From the NCBI GenBank assembly GCA_963965975.1, contig OZ014421.1, positions 1,121,001-1,185,000 of the forward strand: DNA of 64,000 nucleotides. The letters are read 5' to 3'. Within the stretch, counting starts at the first letter, position 1; each line of letters starts with the position of its first letter. The DNA comes from Xestospongia bergquistia. Taxonomy: Eukaryota > Porifera > Demospongiae > Haplosclerida > Petrosiidae. Below the pieces are notes generated by a model. It was not told where the DNA came from, did no database searches, and was given only the letters and a program-made list of their open reading frames with translations. Of the stretch, positions 11,094 through 22,930 are shown piece by piece. Made by a program: the position numbers and the translations under genes.

Positions 11094-12009
11094 CTAATTT
11101 TTGTGAGGTCATTTATTGAAGTACATGAATTGTCCAAAATAATTAATTAAAATAATATATGTGTTAATACTGTAGTGTGTAGACAAACTAAGTGACGAAG
11201 AATTGGTTAAACCTATCAATTTACTTTTATTGTAATCAGACATTTAATATTAAAATTGCTTTTCTTGACAAAAATACAAATAGTTATTACCAATTAGTGA
11301 ATGAAACTTAATAATCATTAGTTAGTACACACTCAACAAAGTACATGTTTATATAAACATCATATTATCAAAAATCATATTCTATTTAATACTATATAAA
11401 ATATATACATTAACAAGTCAAATAATATTTTAACATTTTACTAATGGATGAGTTGTGACTTGTATATAGTGAGGTTTATTGATTAATTTGCATTTTAACA
11501 TTTAATGCACAGACTTGTACTGTAGTATTCTGTTACTGTTCAAGAATGTTGTCACAAACAACCCTTCTTATATGTTTACATTCTTGTGATATTTGTTGAA
11601 GTGAGTACATTACCATTGTATTCCTACTTCCATGATAAACTATAGACTTAAAATCTAATCTTCAGCCACTCTTCTTATAACTAGTAAAGAAAACTTTACA
11701 ACTAGTCATATAGTCTGTACACCCACTACTAATCATTTACAATAATATTGACTGTGATCACCTTAACTCGTTAATGCCATGTACGTGTTGTAATAAGCAG
11801 TCACATGGATGTACAATTATACTGTCTCAAAGCAATTTTTATTTGAGCCAAAAGCCTGGTACAAAATCTGGATTGAATCTAAAACATAACACATGGTTTG
11901 CTCTTGCTCAGTAATAATATACTATATATAGAATATAGATGATTAAATACATAGAAACTAAATATACATCATAACCAAGTCTTACAAATTGTTCTATATC
12001 TCCCTCTCT
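11094..12009. repeat. BH2 5' flank, class I unit repeat (distal part)
   Basis: No gene. The stretch aligns with 890-1854 and ~20620-21490, including the dispersed ~300-base module at ~11440-11830. The proximal part of the class I promoter, including the UTR intron region seen in BH1 and BH3, is gone because of the BH2 deletion. Confidence 0.6.
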
Positions 12010-13315
12010 AAAGATTGATGGTAGATTAATTAACCTTATGGCAGGTAATAGTTCCAGAAACATTCTACACTGTCACCTGATTCTAGGATGTTAGTGTTCT
12101 CATGTCTGACTAATGGTTTCTTCTAAGATGACCAGATGATGTATCCATAACATATGATATTGGAATATCCGCAGCATGTCTGAATGTTCCTGTAACTTGC
12201 TGTCCTTGTACAAGAACCCACATTGGAGTATTCTTTGTGAGTGGAGGTAGTTCTTGAACCCTCCATTGATCAAATTGATGCTTGTGCTCTCTCTTGTACT
12301 TATTGTTCATATCCCTGAATATTTTGATGTCACCAGTCTGGTATCAAGTGCTTTCTTGTCTGGGATATGTCAGTATGAATTTTACACTCCATTACTAACT
12401 CAGTAGGGATTAACTTCCTCCATGCAAGGAAGTGGTATCACTCTGTATGTCACAAGTGCCCTATAAGGGTCAGTTACATGTTCCAATAGAAGCTTTGCAG
12501 TTTTAACTGGTCTTTTAGCTATACCATTTGACTGAGGGTAGTACAGACTACTAGTTACATGCTTAATGTTGTATGTGGAAGTAAACTGCTTCATATCTTT
12601 GGAATCAACTTGTTGTCTATTATCACTCATGCAGGGATACTATGGTATGGAATGTATCTTTAACTGATGAGATTATACTAGTTGAAGTAGTATTAGTACA
12701 TTTTTGAACTTTGGAATACTAGTCCATTACGACAAGATATTTGAACCTTTAATTTCTTCCATGCATGGATAGGCAAAAAATGAAGTTTGTGGTAGTGGTA
12801 CTTTAGTAGGGTTAGTGGCTGTCAAGGATACAGGACATGCTTTACAAACCCTTCCATTTGTTTTTGAAACACCTTGCCACCACACAGCTCATGTAAAACG
12901 ACGATGGCATTTTACAATACATCAGTGATCTTGGGTGTATCCTGTTTGGAGCTTCCATTTGTAGATCTTTATGAATCATTATTTAGTCACAATAAACAAC
13001 AAATAGTTTGCAATATTGAACTCTCCTTTCACTAACTAATGCTTCATCGAGTCTGTTCTAATCCTATGTTAACTCGACCAGCTTGATATACAACATTTTA
13101 GTATTAGAAACATCCTATCTAATCTGCTTAGTGAGCTAGACAATACTTGCATAAGCTGTTTTCATTTAAGGGAGGTGAGAAACCATTGTTTGTATAACCA
13201 CCTCTTTTATCACCTCTCTTTTTTCAATAGAGCTACTGAAATCAACAGGAGAACATCACAATACATCAGATGCATAGATAAACATGCTAGAAACATGAGA
13301 GAAGGATAGTCAAAC
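12010..13315 (-). mobile_element. Ty3/gypsy-like retroelement fossil, copy 2 (best preserved integrase)
   Basis: On the minus strand 12400-12630 encodes part of an integrase core (S-D-N-R-Q-Q, then Y-Y-P-Q-S-N-G-I-A-K-R). 12110-12310 encodes the downstream pol segment (E-L-P-P-L-T-K-N-T-P-M-W-V-L and S-G-H-L-R-R). A piece at ~12830-12900 resembles the integrase HHCC domain with a frameshift. In this family the third catalytic residue of the D-D-E triad is the Glu of N-G-x-x-E-R; here it is Lys (AAA), so the enzyme would be dead even without the frameshifts. Homology with copies 1 and 3 ends near 13315, and the gag knuckles are absent. Confidence 0.8.
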
Positions 13316-16221
13316 CAATATTAATTGATCATAGCCAAGTGTTACTACAATTCTACAATAAGTAAAGTTACCATTTGAAGATCAACCTTTTGAGACAAAT
13401 CAGGCACCATATTTAGGATACTAAAGCTTGTTTGATAATTTCTCTAGTCAAAAATCACAAATGCAAGTGGGTAGTCCATTAGTCAGAAAACCAATAAAGA
13501 ATATATTGTTGTATGAAGGATAATTGATATTTGAAAAACAATTATGAAGAAGTAAAGTAATTGATTGCACTCTATAGTGTCTAGATCAATGTATGTGCTA
13601 TTGTGTAGTCCAGTAGTCAGAATATTTTTAAGATGTATTCCTGTACGTACATTATAATGTGTTGTTAATATCGTCAAATGATATAATTATATTACGAAGC
13701 AGTAAAACTTATTGTTTAGTTCACTAGTTAGAAACCATTTATGAAAAGAAAGGATGGAATGTGCTACTTAATAGTTGTTACTGACTGCAACAAGCCCACA
13801 CCCACCCACACACATATGCATATTAATTACTCATACTTGTATATTGCATATGTTTACTTGTCCTTAATCTGGTTTTATATTTTAAGAAATCATGTATGAT
13901 AGAATATATGTAGTAAATATATTTATATATAAATATATTTAAATATATATAGAATGTATGTATATAGTGTAGTATAACATGAACCAATTAATAATGCACA
14001 TTAAGGAGCACTCCCATATTTCTTAATAAAAAGAAACTTGACATATTTTCTAAAAGCAGTTTAGATAAGTATCTTTTTTTTCTGATACATGGACATTTTG
14101 GTTACTGAATCTCTACCAAATATAAATACATAAAATGTTATGTTCGAATATATTACTCAACCAATCATCAGTTAAACTGAGCATGCCCAGTCTGTCGTAT
14201 TTACATGAAAATGTAACAAAACAGAGTGTATATAACTATAACTCTGTGTTATATGAATGTATTACCACTGGACATTAGCAGATAGATATCTTCCTTCCTT
14301 GCTACCATTGTAGACCTATATAATAACAGCTCTGACCTAGCCTTTTAAAAACAATAGTTAATATAAACAAAAAGTGACAGTCAAATAAAGTTATTTCACA
14401 GTATTTTACTTAGTCAGTAAACTAATTAACAAGTTAAAGTATATTGTGTAGTCTGTAGTTCAAGTCAAGTAAATGACTGTAAGTAAATAATATGAGATTT
14501 ATATCATTGTATGTAGTGTTTCTATTTTAATAATTTATGTTTATACGTAGGATAAAAAATGGTAAATTCAAACAGATAAGAACATGATGAGGTTACACAA
14601 TACAGTCCATTAGTCATTAGTCAGTAAACTAACTAACACTTTTATAATTTATTGTGTAGTCTATAGTTTATTAATGAAATTAAATCAAATTTTATTACAA
14701 AATTGAAGTAGATTTTTAAAAATTTACCAAGTAACTTCTTTGTCTTCAATAATGGAGAGGTTTTTCAGCAATCCAGGAAAAATTTTCAGAAAGATGTAGA
14801 CAATGATAGATTTCTTATTCTTCTCAGTCACAGGTTGTAGTATTGTTTTACTGTATCAAGAATATTGTTATGCTAATATAATTGACATTCTTCTGATATT
14901 TGGTCAAATGAGTACATAACATTACATTCCTTCTTCTAAAGTTGAGTTGAAACAATATACACTGACGTAAAGTCTAAAATTCAGCCACTCCTCTTTACGT
15001 AGTAGAGAAAACTTTTAAACAACTGATGATTGTAAGATGCAATAATGTACCATAATTATAATACTGTTTGGATATTTTGATCAGTATCTAACCAGTTAGC
15101 ACTACCAAGAGCTTCTTAATTCATTATATCAGTCAGTTAAAGCATTTGTATTTGTATTTGTAATTAAGTACTCTCAAAAGTACTTCTACATATACTTAAG
15201 TACATTTTCATTATTGGAGCTTGTACATGGCTAAGTTAAGTCGCACAATCCTTTGTTTATATTGCAATTAGTAATGAATATAAGTCAAATGTTATAATGG
15301 ACTATGGTCAATGGACTAACACAGTGAGGTGTTGTGGATTACTAAAGAGATATGAGCATTTACTGGCAATGAAATATCTCACAAATGGATGGATTGTGAT
15401 GTATATGATGTGAATTTCTTTGTTAATTTTTATTCTAACATTTAAATACACAGATTTTAGTATTCTTTTACTCTATCAAGAATATCGCAAAAAAACAACT
15501 TTATATGCTAAGAAGTTCTATGCTTGTTGGTAACATGTTTTTCCTGGTTCAGTTATATGTATTATTAAGAGGATATTATTGGGCCCAGTGGGGTATTGTG
15601 GATGACTGAAGATATATGACAATTTACTGGCAAAAAAATATCTTACAAATGGATGGATTGTGATGTATATGTTATGAGTTGGTTTGTTAATTTTTATTTT
15701 AACCTCTTAATACACAGATTGTAGTTTTCTTTTACTGTATTGAGAATATTGTAAACAAACAGCCTTCTATTCACATCTACTCTACATTCTTCTGATATTT
15801 GGTCAAGTTAGTATATAACATTGTATTCCTACTTCTAAAATTGAGTTGAAATGATACATTGATATAAAGTCTAACATTCAGTCACTCCTCTTCTACCTAG
15901 TAGAGAAAACTTATCATAATTATACCCTGTACACCCTCTACTAATCAATTACTGTACTATTGACTGTGATCACTTTAATATTTTTTGTCTGTACTTGTTG
16001 TAACAAGCAGTCATATGGAGAGTAGGATAGGAAATGATTTCTCCTCTATTTGTAATATCAGGTGATCTGTCTCTAGATTGTATTTAAATATTAACTGTTT
16101 GTTATAATAGAAAAGGTGACTTTATAATTAATACTTATTAGCACAGTGAATGTAGTATTAAGTCAATTGTTAAAACAATACATGACAACAATACATATAA
16201 TCAGCAACAGTTTCAGCAGCA
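13316..16221. repeat. Intergenic repeats and BH3 3' flank
   Basis: No gene is supported. AT-rich sequence to ~14800 includes a short A/T-only stretch near 13917-13955. The dispersed ~300-base module occurs at ~14820-15070 and again at ~15700-16020. A ~370-base repeat beginning 'ctaagaagttctatgcttgt' at ~15509 is nearly identical to one at ~41163. 16020-16221 is the conserved 3' flank that ends at the stop codon of each family gene. Confidence 0.55.
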
Positions 16222-19200
16222 CTAGTCATCTTGATCAAACAATATTGATTCTCGTTCTATTTCCATTGACAACACTGACATTGAAATAGATCTCCTTTCA
16301 ACATCAGGTGATCCAGGATGTATTAAAGGAAGTTCAATATCATTAGAACTAGAATATGGTGGAGGCTTCTTGAAAATATTCTTCACTTTTGTAATTGGTT
16401 GTTGCACATGAGATTTTAATAGACAATCCCAGATATGATAGAACATCAGACGATCCCAGACATGATAAAATATAATACCACAGAATACTACAAATGATAG
16501 TGATACTAAAACAATACTTGACATTTGGCCTTTTAATTGATCAGTGTCATTTGAAGTTCGTACATTCATATAAGCCATAAACAAGAGGTTAAGAATGAAA
16601 AATTCTTCCAGACAGCCCAAAGGAAAATGTCGATATATTCCTTTAGAAATGTAATGCATGAAGATAATGACAATTAGAAGAGATGTTAACACATCCAGGC
16701 TTTTAGTAGACTTAGTATCTAAAGACACAACCAGTGATAAGATAACACGAACTAATAGTAAAAATCCAGTCCAAAAACGGAACTTGTCCTTATATGGACC
16801 TCCATATGCATCAAAGAAAGGCTTCATATATGTTGAAAACTTTTTGCAGCAACACATGTACTTTGATAGAGGTCCTTCAAATAATGGTATACTAAGAAGG
16901 TAGAAGGTGTATGGAATAATAAGTAAAATGAGTACAGCCAGTGAGAACAAGAACAATGGTATATGACATCCTCTGAAATATTGGACATTAGCATCAACAT
17001 ACCACCTCAATAATGAGACAGTATTATTCTTATCATCAGTACATGGAATTTTGGTATAATAAAAAGCTTGGAAAACTGTGCGTATCAGTTTAGTGTAAGA
17101 AAGAAGGATCATTGTGGCCAGGACTGGAATTGCTTGCCTTCCAACAAGTCGAACTGCTTTGCTAGAATATCGTAATAATATTATAATAAATATTACAATA
17201 AACCAAACATAGGCTGGAAAGACAAATTGAAGCCATGTTTTACTACAAGAGTCCATCTTATGATAGAAACAAGTCTTAATACCTAGATCTAGATTGATCC
17301 AGGAAATAAACTGACTAAAAAAATCGACAGGGTGTTTAGGAAAGAAGATGGGTTCGTATATTTTGACAACATTAGCATAGAATATAAGTCCATTGATTGT
17401 ACCCACAGATACTGTTAAGTTTAAAACAATAACAAAAGCTACCAGTGCTATACCAGCTAAGGCAAATGGAATGATAAGAGCTATGTTGCCATTAGTACAT
17501 TGTCCACATTGATCGGAACCTAATATGAGACTAAATCCTTCAGCACATTGTCCACAGAGTACACCAGATCGATTAAGAAGACATTGTTTGCTAGGATAGT
17601 GAAGTATAAAGCTAATATTACTGTCATTACAATAATGGAAGGGGCAGTTAGGATAAACAATAAGACAGTGTGAATTATTGTCATAACCAATCCACATATC
17701 ACCATCTCTAGTTATAATTTGAGTGTTAATATCACAATTTATGGGAGCTAAATTTAATTCAGGTCTGCAAACACAAATGCCATTTACTAATGGAAAACCA
17801 TTAGGACAGGGCTTGATAGTAACTTCAATGACCTTTGCATAAGGATCATATAAAGGATCACTAATTGAATTATTAAGTGTAACATATACTTGTGTTTTGT
17901 TTGATGAAGAGTTTGTTCTTAATGTGAAAGTTATGTCAGTACAAATTGTAATTAGTCTATTGTTAATATTTTGAACAAAAGATGAACTGTCTGATGAGCT
18001 CAATTTTATTGCACCTTGTGTTAAACCATCTAAAGTACCTACTGTAGCTAGTGATACATTAATATCAATTCCAGGTGTTGGAAATATACTGTTGTTTGTA
18101 ATAGAGCAATTAGGCTTATTTAATTCACAAAAGCATACTTGAATAGGATCTGATGACACTGTTGATAGACCTGTCTGTTGAGGATAGTGAAATAGGTGAT
18201 CAAAGTAAAATGTGCTTGTACAATCATCAATTTTACCACCATATAGGACATCACCAGATATGTCAGCTTTATTGTTAACAAAATATAATACTGTTTTAGT
18301 ATCATTACAATCATGATAAGGAATAACTTTAAAGGAACAATCAGGTACAATGTCTACACCAAGAACTTGATCATGATATACAAAGATTCCTCCTCCTGAC
18401 TTACTGGCATGATTATTGATAACTGTAATGTTTGCATTCTCATTTATTAATAATTGTGAGTAATCATATAAAGCAATACCTCCACCATAAATACCTGAAT
18501 TGTTTACAAACATGTTATGTTTATCAAATGTTATTAGACTATTGTCCCCAAGTAAACCAGTTGTATTATGATTACTAACTTCAAGTTGAGTAAATGTAAC
18601 ATTAACAATGTTTAACAATGTGATAACAGATCGATGTCCATTTTGTTGTGCAACTGGCCTATTAAATACTTTATTGAAATGAAATGAAACATTTGTGAAA
18701 TGAAAGCTACTTGTTGAAGTTGATTGGAAAGAACGGAGAACCAAACCTGATGCATAGTATGCAGAATTGTTTGATATAGTGCAGTTACTGAACTCAATAC
18801 TACCACTTTCTGCATATGAAATAATGTAAATTCCTCCTCCATTAGATTCAGCAGTATTATCATATATATTACAGTCAATAAACTCAATAGTACCACCTTC
18901 TGATGAATATATTATCACTCCTCCTCCATTCACTTCAACAGCATTGTTGTATATATAGCAGCTACTAACATCAATACTGCCATTTCTATAGGATCCAATA
19001 TACACTCCTCCTCCTTTCAAAGCAATATTGTTGCATATGGTACTGTCACTAAGGTCAATACTACTTTTCCCATATGATCCAATATAAATTCCACCTCCAA
19101 ACTTAGCAGTATTGTTGGATATAGTGCAGTTACTAACCTCAATATGGCCTCCTCCATTCAAGACAATACGCATTCCTCCTCCAGACCAAGCATTATTATT

Positions 19201-19947
19201 GTTTGAAAACATACTATTATCAATCATTACATCTGGTTCAATATCACGATCACACCACAAATATATGCCATTTCCTAAACCTAATGTAAAATTTGATTTC
19301 ACAATTTTAACTTGGGGTTGTCTTTTAAGTGGGTTAAAATAAACAATTAATGCATTGCCTGAAAACAGCTCATGAGCTCCATTATTAGCAAATGAGGAAT
19401 TAGCAATTAACACATCATAAGCATTAACTAGAACGATTCCATGATTTGAATTATTTTGGACTGATACCCATTCTAATGTCACACTATCGATGTCAACAAA
19501 GCATAAGCTAACATCATAATGTCGATACCAGGTGAATCCACAGTTTGCTATTGTTAACATTTTCAACTCAATTTCAGTACTACTAGTAAATTGTATACCA
19601 GTTCTGTGCTTATCACTACACCTTATTACTGATGTAGATTGTATAATAGTCTCATGGAAGCCTTGTTCTATATGACCCAGTCCTTGTAGAGTTATGTTAC
19701 TTACATTGCTGATATTTAATATACCTTGTAGAATATGAGTTCCCTCTAGGAAGTAGAAGATTGTATCATCAGTGAAGAAAGATGCATTACTAGCAGTATA
19801 GTAGGAGAGGTCATGACAAGGTAGATCAGTAGAAGGACAAGATTCTCCATTAGGAGCTGCAGAGACATAATACTCAGAAGCAGTAACATATTCACTGTAG
19901 ATATACAGTATAACTGATGTTATATAATAGATACGACACCAACTCAT
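16222..19947 (-). CDS. BH3: beta-helix/multi-TM receptor-like protein, complete
   Basis: Single exon, 1241 residues. Start chosen at MSWCRIYYITSV because it opens a signal peptide (hydrophobic ~7-18, cleavage expected after V-T-A at ~23) shared by all members. Residues ~60-250 are degenerate beta-helix. ~252-395 are five clear 29-residue rungs (N-C-T-I-x-N-N, then G-G-G-x-Y-I). ~395-600 is further beta-helix. ~700-815 is a Cys-rich module with C-P-N-G-F-P-L, M-W-I-G-Y and CGQC at ~796. ~815-1165 contains eight or nine hydrophobic segments and F-F-D-A-Y-G-G-P-Y-K-D between them. The Ser-rich tail ends R-E-S-I-L-F-D-Q-D-D. A large glycosylated surface receptor or adhesion protein is inferred. 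The coding region is closest to BH6, but the promoter is class I like BH1, with an apparent UTR intron. Confidence 0.92.
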   Translation of the reverse strand: MSWCRIYYITSVILYIYSEYVTASEYYVSAAPNGESCPSTDLPCHDLSYYTASNASFFTDDTIFYFLEGTHILQGILNISNVSNITLQGLGHIEQGFHETIIQSTSVIRCSDKHRTGIQFTSSTEIELKMLTIANCGFTWYRHYDVSLCFVDIDSVTLEWVSVQNNSNHGIVLVNAYDVLIANSSFANNGAHELFSGNALIVYFNPLKRQPQVKIVKSNFTLGLGNGIYLWCDRDIEPDVMIDNSMFSNNNNAWSGGGMRIVLNGGGHIEVSNCTISNNTAKFGGGIYIGSYGKSSIDLSDSTICNNIALKGGGVYIGSYRNGSIDVSSCYIYNNAVEVNGGGVIIYSSEGGTIEFIDCNIYDNTAESNGGGIYIISYAESGSIEFSNCTISNNSAYYASGLVLRSFQSTSTSSFHFTNVSFHFNKVFNRPVAQQNGHRSVITLLNIVNVTFTQLEVSNHNTTGLLGDNSLITFDKHNMFVNNSGIYGGGIALYDYSQLLINENANITVINNHASKSGGGIFVYHDQVLGVDIVPDCSFKVIPYHDCNDTKTVLYFVNNKADISGDVLYGGKIDDCTSTFYFDHLFHYPQQTGLSTVSSDPIQVCFCELNKPNCSITNNSIFPTPGIDINVSLATVGTLDGLTQGAIKLSSSDSSSFVQNINNRLITICTDITFTLRTNSSSNKTQVYVTLNNSISDPLYDPYAKVIEVTIKPCPNGFPLVNGICVCRPELNLAPINCDINTQIITRDGDMWIGYDNNSHCLIVYPNCPFHYCNDSNISFILHYPSKQCLLNRSGVLCGQCAEGFSLILGSDQCGQCTNGNIALIIPFALAGIALVAFVIVLNLTVSVGTINGLIFYANVVKIYEPIFFPKHPVDFFSQFISWINLDLGIKTCFYHKMDSCSKTWLQFVFPAYVWFIVIFIIILLRYSSKAVRLVGRQAIPVLATMILLSYTKLIRTVFQAFYYTKIPCTDDKNNTVSLLRWYVDANVQYFRGCHIPLFLFSLAVLILLIIPYTFYLLSIPLFEGPLSKYMCCCKKFSTYMKPFFDAYGGPYKDKFRFWTGFLLLVRVILSLVVSLDTKSTKSLDVLTSLLIVIIFMHYISKGIYRHFPLGCLEEFFILNLLFMAYMNVRTSNDTDQLKGQMSSIVLVSLSFVVFCGIIFYHVWDRLMFYHIWDCLLKSHVQQPITKVKNIFKKPPPYSSSNDIELPLIHPGSPDVERRSISMSVLSMEIERESILFDQDD

Positions 19948-19983
19948 GATATGGAATTAATAGTTGGTTTTAAAGAAAATAAC

Positions 19984-20042
19984 CTAAATAAATAAGTGTT
20001 TCAATAAAAGGTAAGTCATAATATCAATTATATATTACTTAC
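19984..20042 (-). other. Predicted 59-bp 5' UTR intron of BH3
   Basis: The minus-strand donor GTAAGT (complement of 20037-20042) and the acceptor CTTATTTATTTAG (AG at 19984-19985) enclose 59 bases, the same length and position as upstream of BH1. The start codon follows about 36 bases after the acceptor. Inference from conserved splice signals only. Confidence 0.5.
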
Positions 20043-21490
20043 TTGTTAAAAGAGGTACACTAGCAGAACAGTACAATTGAACAAAGTCACAATAAGCAAG
20101 CCACAAGTTTATGTGATAGTTTTGATAGTAACATTATCTGGGTTTTATCCTACAGTAACTTCCCCCCAAAAATTTACTGTGATTTAATTGCATGAAATTA
20201 ATAAAAACAAGATTGGGAAGCAGGATGGGAGAAGAAATATTAGAGCATGCAATGAGAATATGTGTTGAAGGAACTGAATGCTTAACAGATGAAACACAGG
20301 AATCAAAAATTACAAAAAGTCAAGAAAAGAAAAATAGCACAAGCTAAAAGTGCATTGGAAGTCAATTCTCCCCCCCCCCCCCCCCCACAAAAAAAAATTC
20401 TAGATAGAACGCTGCATTATATGACAGTAGTCCTTATATATTTAATCTGTTATCTAGAAAAACAATCAAAACTATGCTGTTATCAATTAACCACTGACCT
20501 ACTCCCTATAGTTTGTAATAACATTGTGGTTGTATCAAAAGACACCATCTGATAAAGCAGCTTTGATCATGACAAGGATCATTACTAGTAATGATGTCAT
20601 TGTAATAACTATCACACAATATTATATGAACTGTTTATTCAAACTAAGTACTACTTAAAACAGTATGTATTATTAATATTGTAGTATGTAGTCAACCTAA
20701 GTGACAAAGAATTGGTTAAAATTACCAATTTATTTTTATTGTAATCAGATACTTAAAATTAAAACAGCTTTTCTTGACAAAAATACAAATAATAATTACC
20801 AATCAGTGAATGAAAACTGATACATGTTTATATAAACATCATATTATCAAACATCATATTCTATTATATAAATATATACATTAACAAGTCAAATAATATT
20901 TTAACATTTTACTAATGGATGAGTTGTGACTTGTATAGAGTGAGGTTTATTGATTAATTTGCATTTTAACATTTAATGCACAGACTTGTACTGTAGTATT
21001 CTGTTACTGTTCAAGAATGTTGTCACAATCAACCCTTCTTATATGCTTACATTCTTGTGACATTTGTTGAAGTGAGTACATTACCATTGTAGTCCTACTT
21101 CCATGATAAACTATAGACATATAATCTAATCTTCAGCCACTCCTCTTATAACTAGTAAAAGAAAATTTTGCAACTAATCATGTATAGTCTGTACACCCAC
21201 TACTAATCATTTACAGTAATATTGACTGTGATCACCTTAACTTGTTAATACCATGTACATGTTGTTATAAGCAGTCACATGGATGTACAATTATACTGTT
21301 TCACAACAAATTCATTTGAGCCAAAAGCCCGGTACAAAATCAGGACTGAACTAAACATAACACATGGTTTGTTCTCATGAGCATGCTCAGTAATGATATA
21401 CTAAATATAGAAATAGATGATTAAAATTAATATAGAACACAAACTAAATATAGATCATAACCAACTCTTACAAGTGATCTACATCTCCAT
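20043..21490. repeat. BH3 5' flank, class I unit repeat with a ~320-bp unique insertion
   Basis: The stretch aligns with the BH1 flank except for ~20135-20455, which has no counterpart there. The insertion contains a C17 homopolymer (20370-20386) followed by an A run, and a short codon-like stretch around 20208-20349 that I do not recognise. Past 20460 the sequence rejoins the shared flank, with the dispersed module at ~20940-21300. No gene is supported. Confidence 0.55.
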
Positions 21491-22930
21491 TTCTCAAGAT
21501 TGATAGTAGGTTAATTGACCTTGTGGTTGGATAATAGTTTCATAATGAGAACGAGTAACTATAGTTTTCGAAGTACATTCTAAACTGTCACCTGTTTCTG
21601 GTACGTCAGTGTTCTCATGTCTGACGCTGAGATTAATAGTTTCTTCTAAGATGACCAGATGATGTATCCATAACATGTGATCTGGGAGCATCAGCAGCAT
21701 GCCTGAATGTTCCTGGAACTTGCTATCCTTGTGTGAGAACCCACACTGGAGTATCATTTGTGAGTGGAGGTATACTGTGGTATGGAAATGTATCTTTAAG
21801 TGATGAGATTATACTAGTTGAAGTAGTAATAGTAAGTTTTTGAACTTGTACATATCTGGAATAATAGTCTGTTATACAAAAGGTATATTGAGCCTTTAAT
21901 TAATTCCATGGATAACCAAAAAGTGGAGTTCGTGGTAGTGGTACTTTAGGAGGAATAGTAGTCTTCAAGCACACAGGACATGCTTTTACAAACTCTTCCA
22001 TTTGTTTTTGAAACACCTGACCACCACAAAGCTGACAGCCAGCTTGATATACAGTTAACATATCAGTATTAGAAAAATGTATCTGATCTGCTTGTGTAAG
22101 CTGTCTTCATTAGGAGGGAGGTGAGAAACCATTGTTGTATAAGCAACTGTTATCACCTTTCTTTTTTCATTAGAGATCAACAGAATATCATAATATATCA
22201 GATTCATAGATAAACCTGCCAGAAACATGAGATTAATAGTCAAACCACGCAAGCCATAACTGAAAATGAAGGATGCAAGGTGAAAGATTAGTCTTACTAA
22301 GGAGTGACACAAAAGATTTGTGATCAGTCTTTAACTGAATGTGCTACTCCAGAATTTACTTTGCAACTTATCACATGACCTAAACAATAGCAAGAGACTC
22401 TTTTCAATCTGTTGTGGGAAAATTACAGCTCCTAAGCTAATTTGACATAATCAACTTTCTTTCATGCAGCTTCTGAAAAGACTGTTACTTCTGCTTCAAT
22501 TGACTTCTATCATAGTGCTCCAAGATGAGATCGATCTGTGTTCTAAGTTAACTACATCTTGATATACTGCATCACTCACATTTTTATCCTATCTGTGGTT
22601 GCATTGATACTCAGTTCCATTGAGTTTGCCTTTGAGGAACATTGTGATTTAAAGTGACCTCTTCTGTTACATGGATGGCATGTGGCAACTCTGGCTGTAC
22701 ATTTGTGATTTGGGTAATGACTTCTCTCACAGTGAGTACATTTTTCATCTGACCATGGTTTGGTTTGGCTTTCGGTATGTATGACGGTGTTTATGCTCTT
22801 TGATAGTGTCTGACTATTGGACTACTATTAGAGTCTATTGATGTTCATGAATACTTTCATGCTGAGGGTCATTCTTTTGGCCTTCTTGAGGGTAAAGTCT
22901 GCATCCATCTGTAATAGTGTCAATAATACA
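21491..22930 (-). mobile_element. Ty3/gypsy-like retroelement fossil, copy 3 (intact gag zinc knuckles)
   Basis: The minus strand at 22639-22740 encodes two zinc knuckles. One is C-x2-C-x3-H-x5-C; the other is an exact CCHC (C-x2-C-x4-H-x4-C, 22639-22680). All Cys and His are kept. ~21940-22020 encodes the integrase HHCC remnant and ~21500-21760 the C-terminal pol segment. About 390 bases of integrase core present in copy 2 (12247-12637) are deleted at ~21768. It sits upstream of BH3 exactly as copies 1 and 2 sit upstream of BH1 and BH2. No LTRs or reverse transcriptase are seen. Confidence 0.75.

Noticed and set aside
20289-20552. 87-codon plus frame
   Set aside because: It runs through a C17 homopolymer and into shared flank sequence, so the protein is not conserved in the BH1 flank.
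21494-22312. Minus-strand open frames of 87 and 85 codons
   Set aside because: They lie inside retroelement fossil 3. One partly coincides with the decayed pol C-terminus; the other is out of frame with the recognisable motifs.
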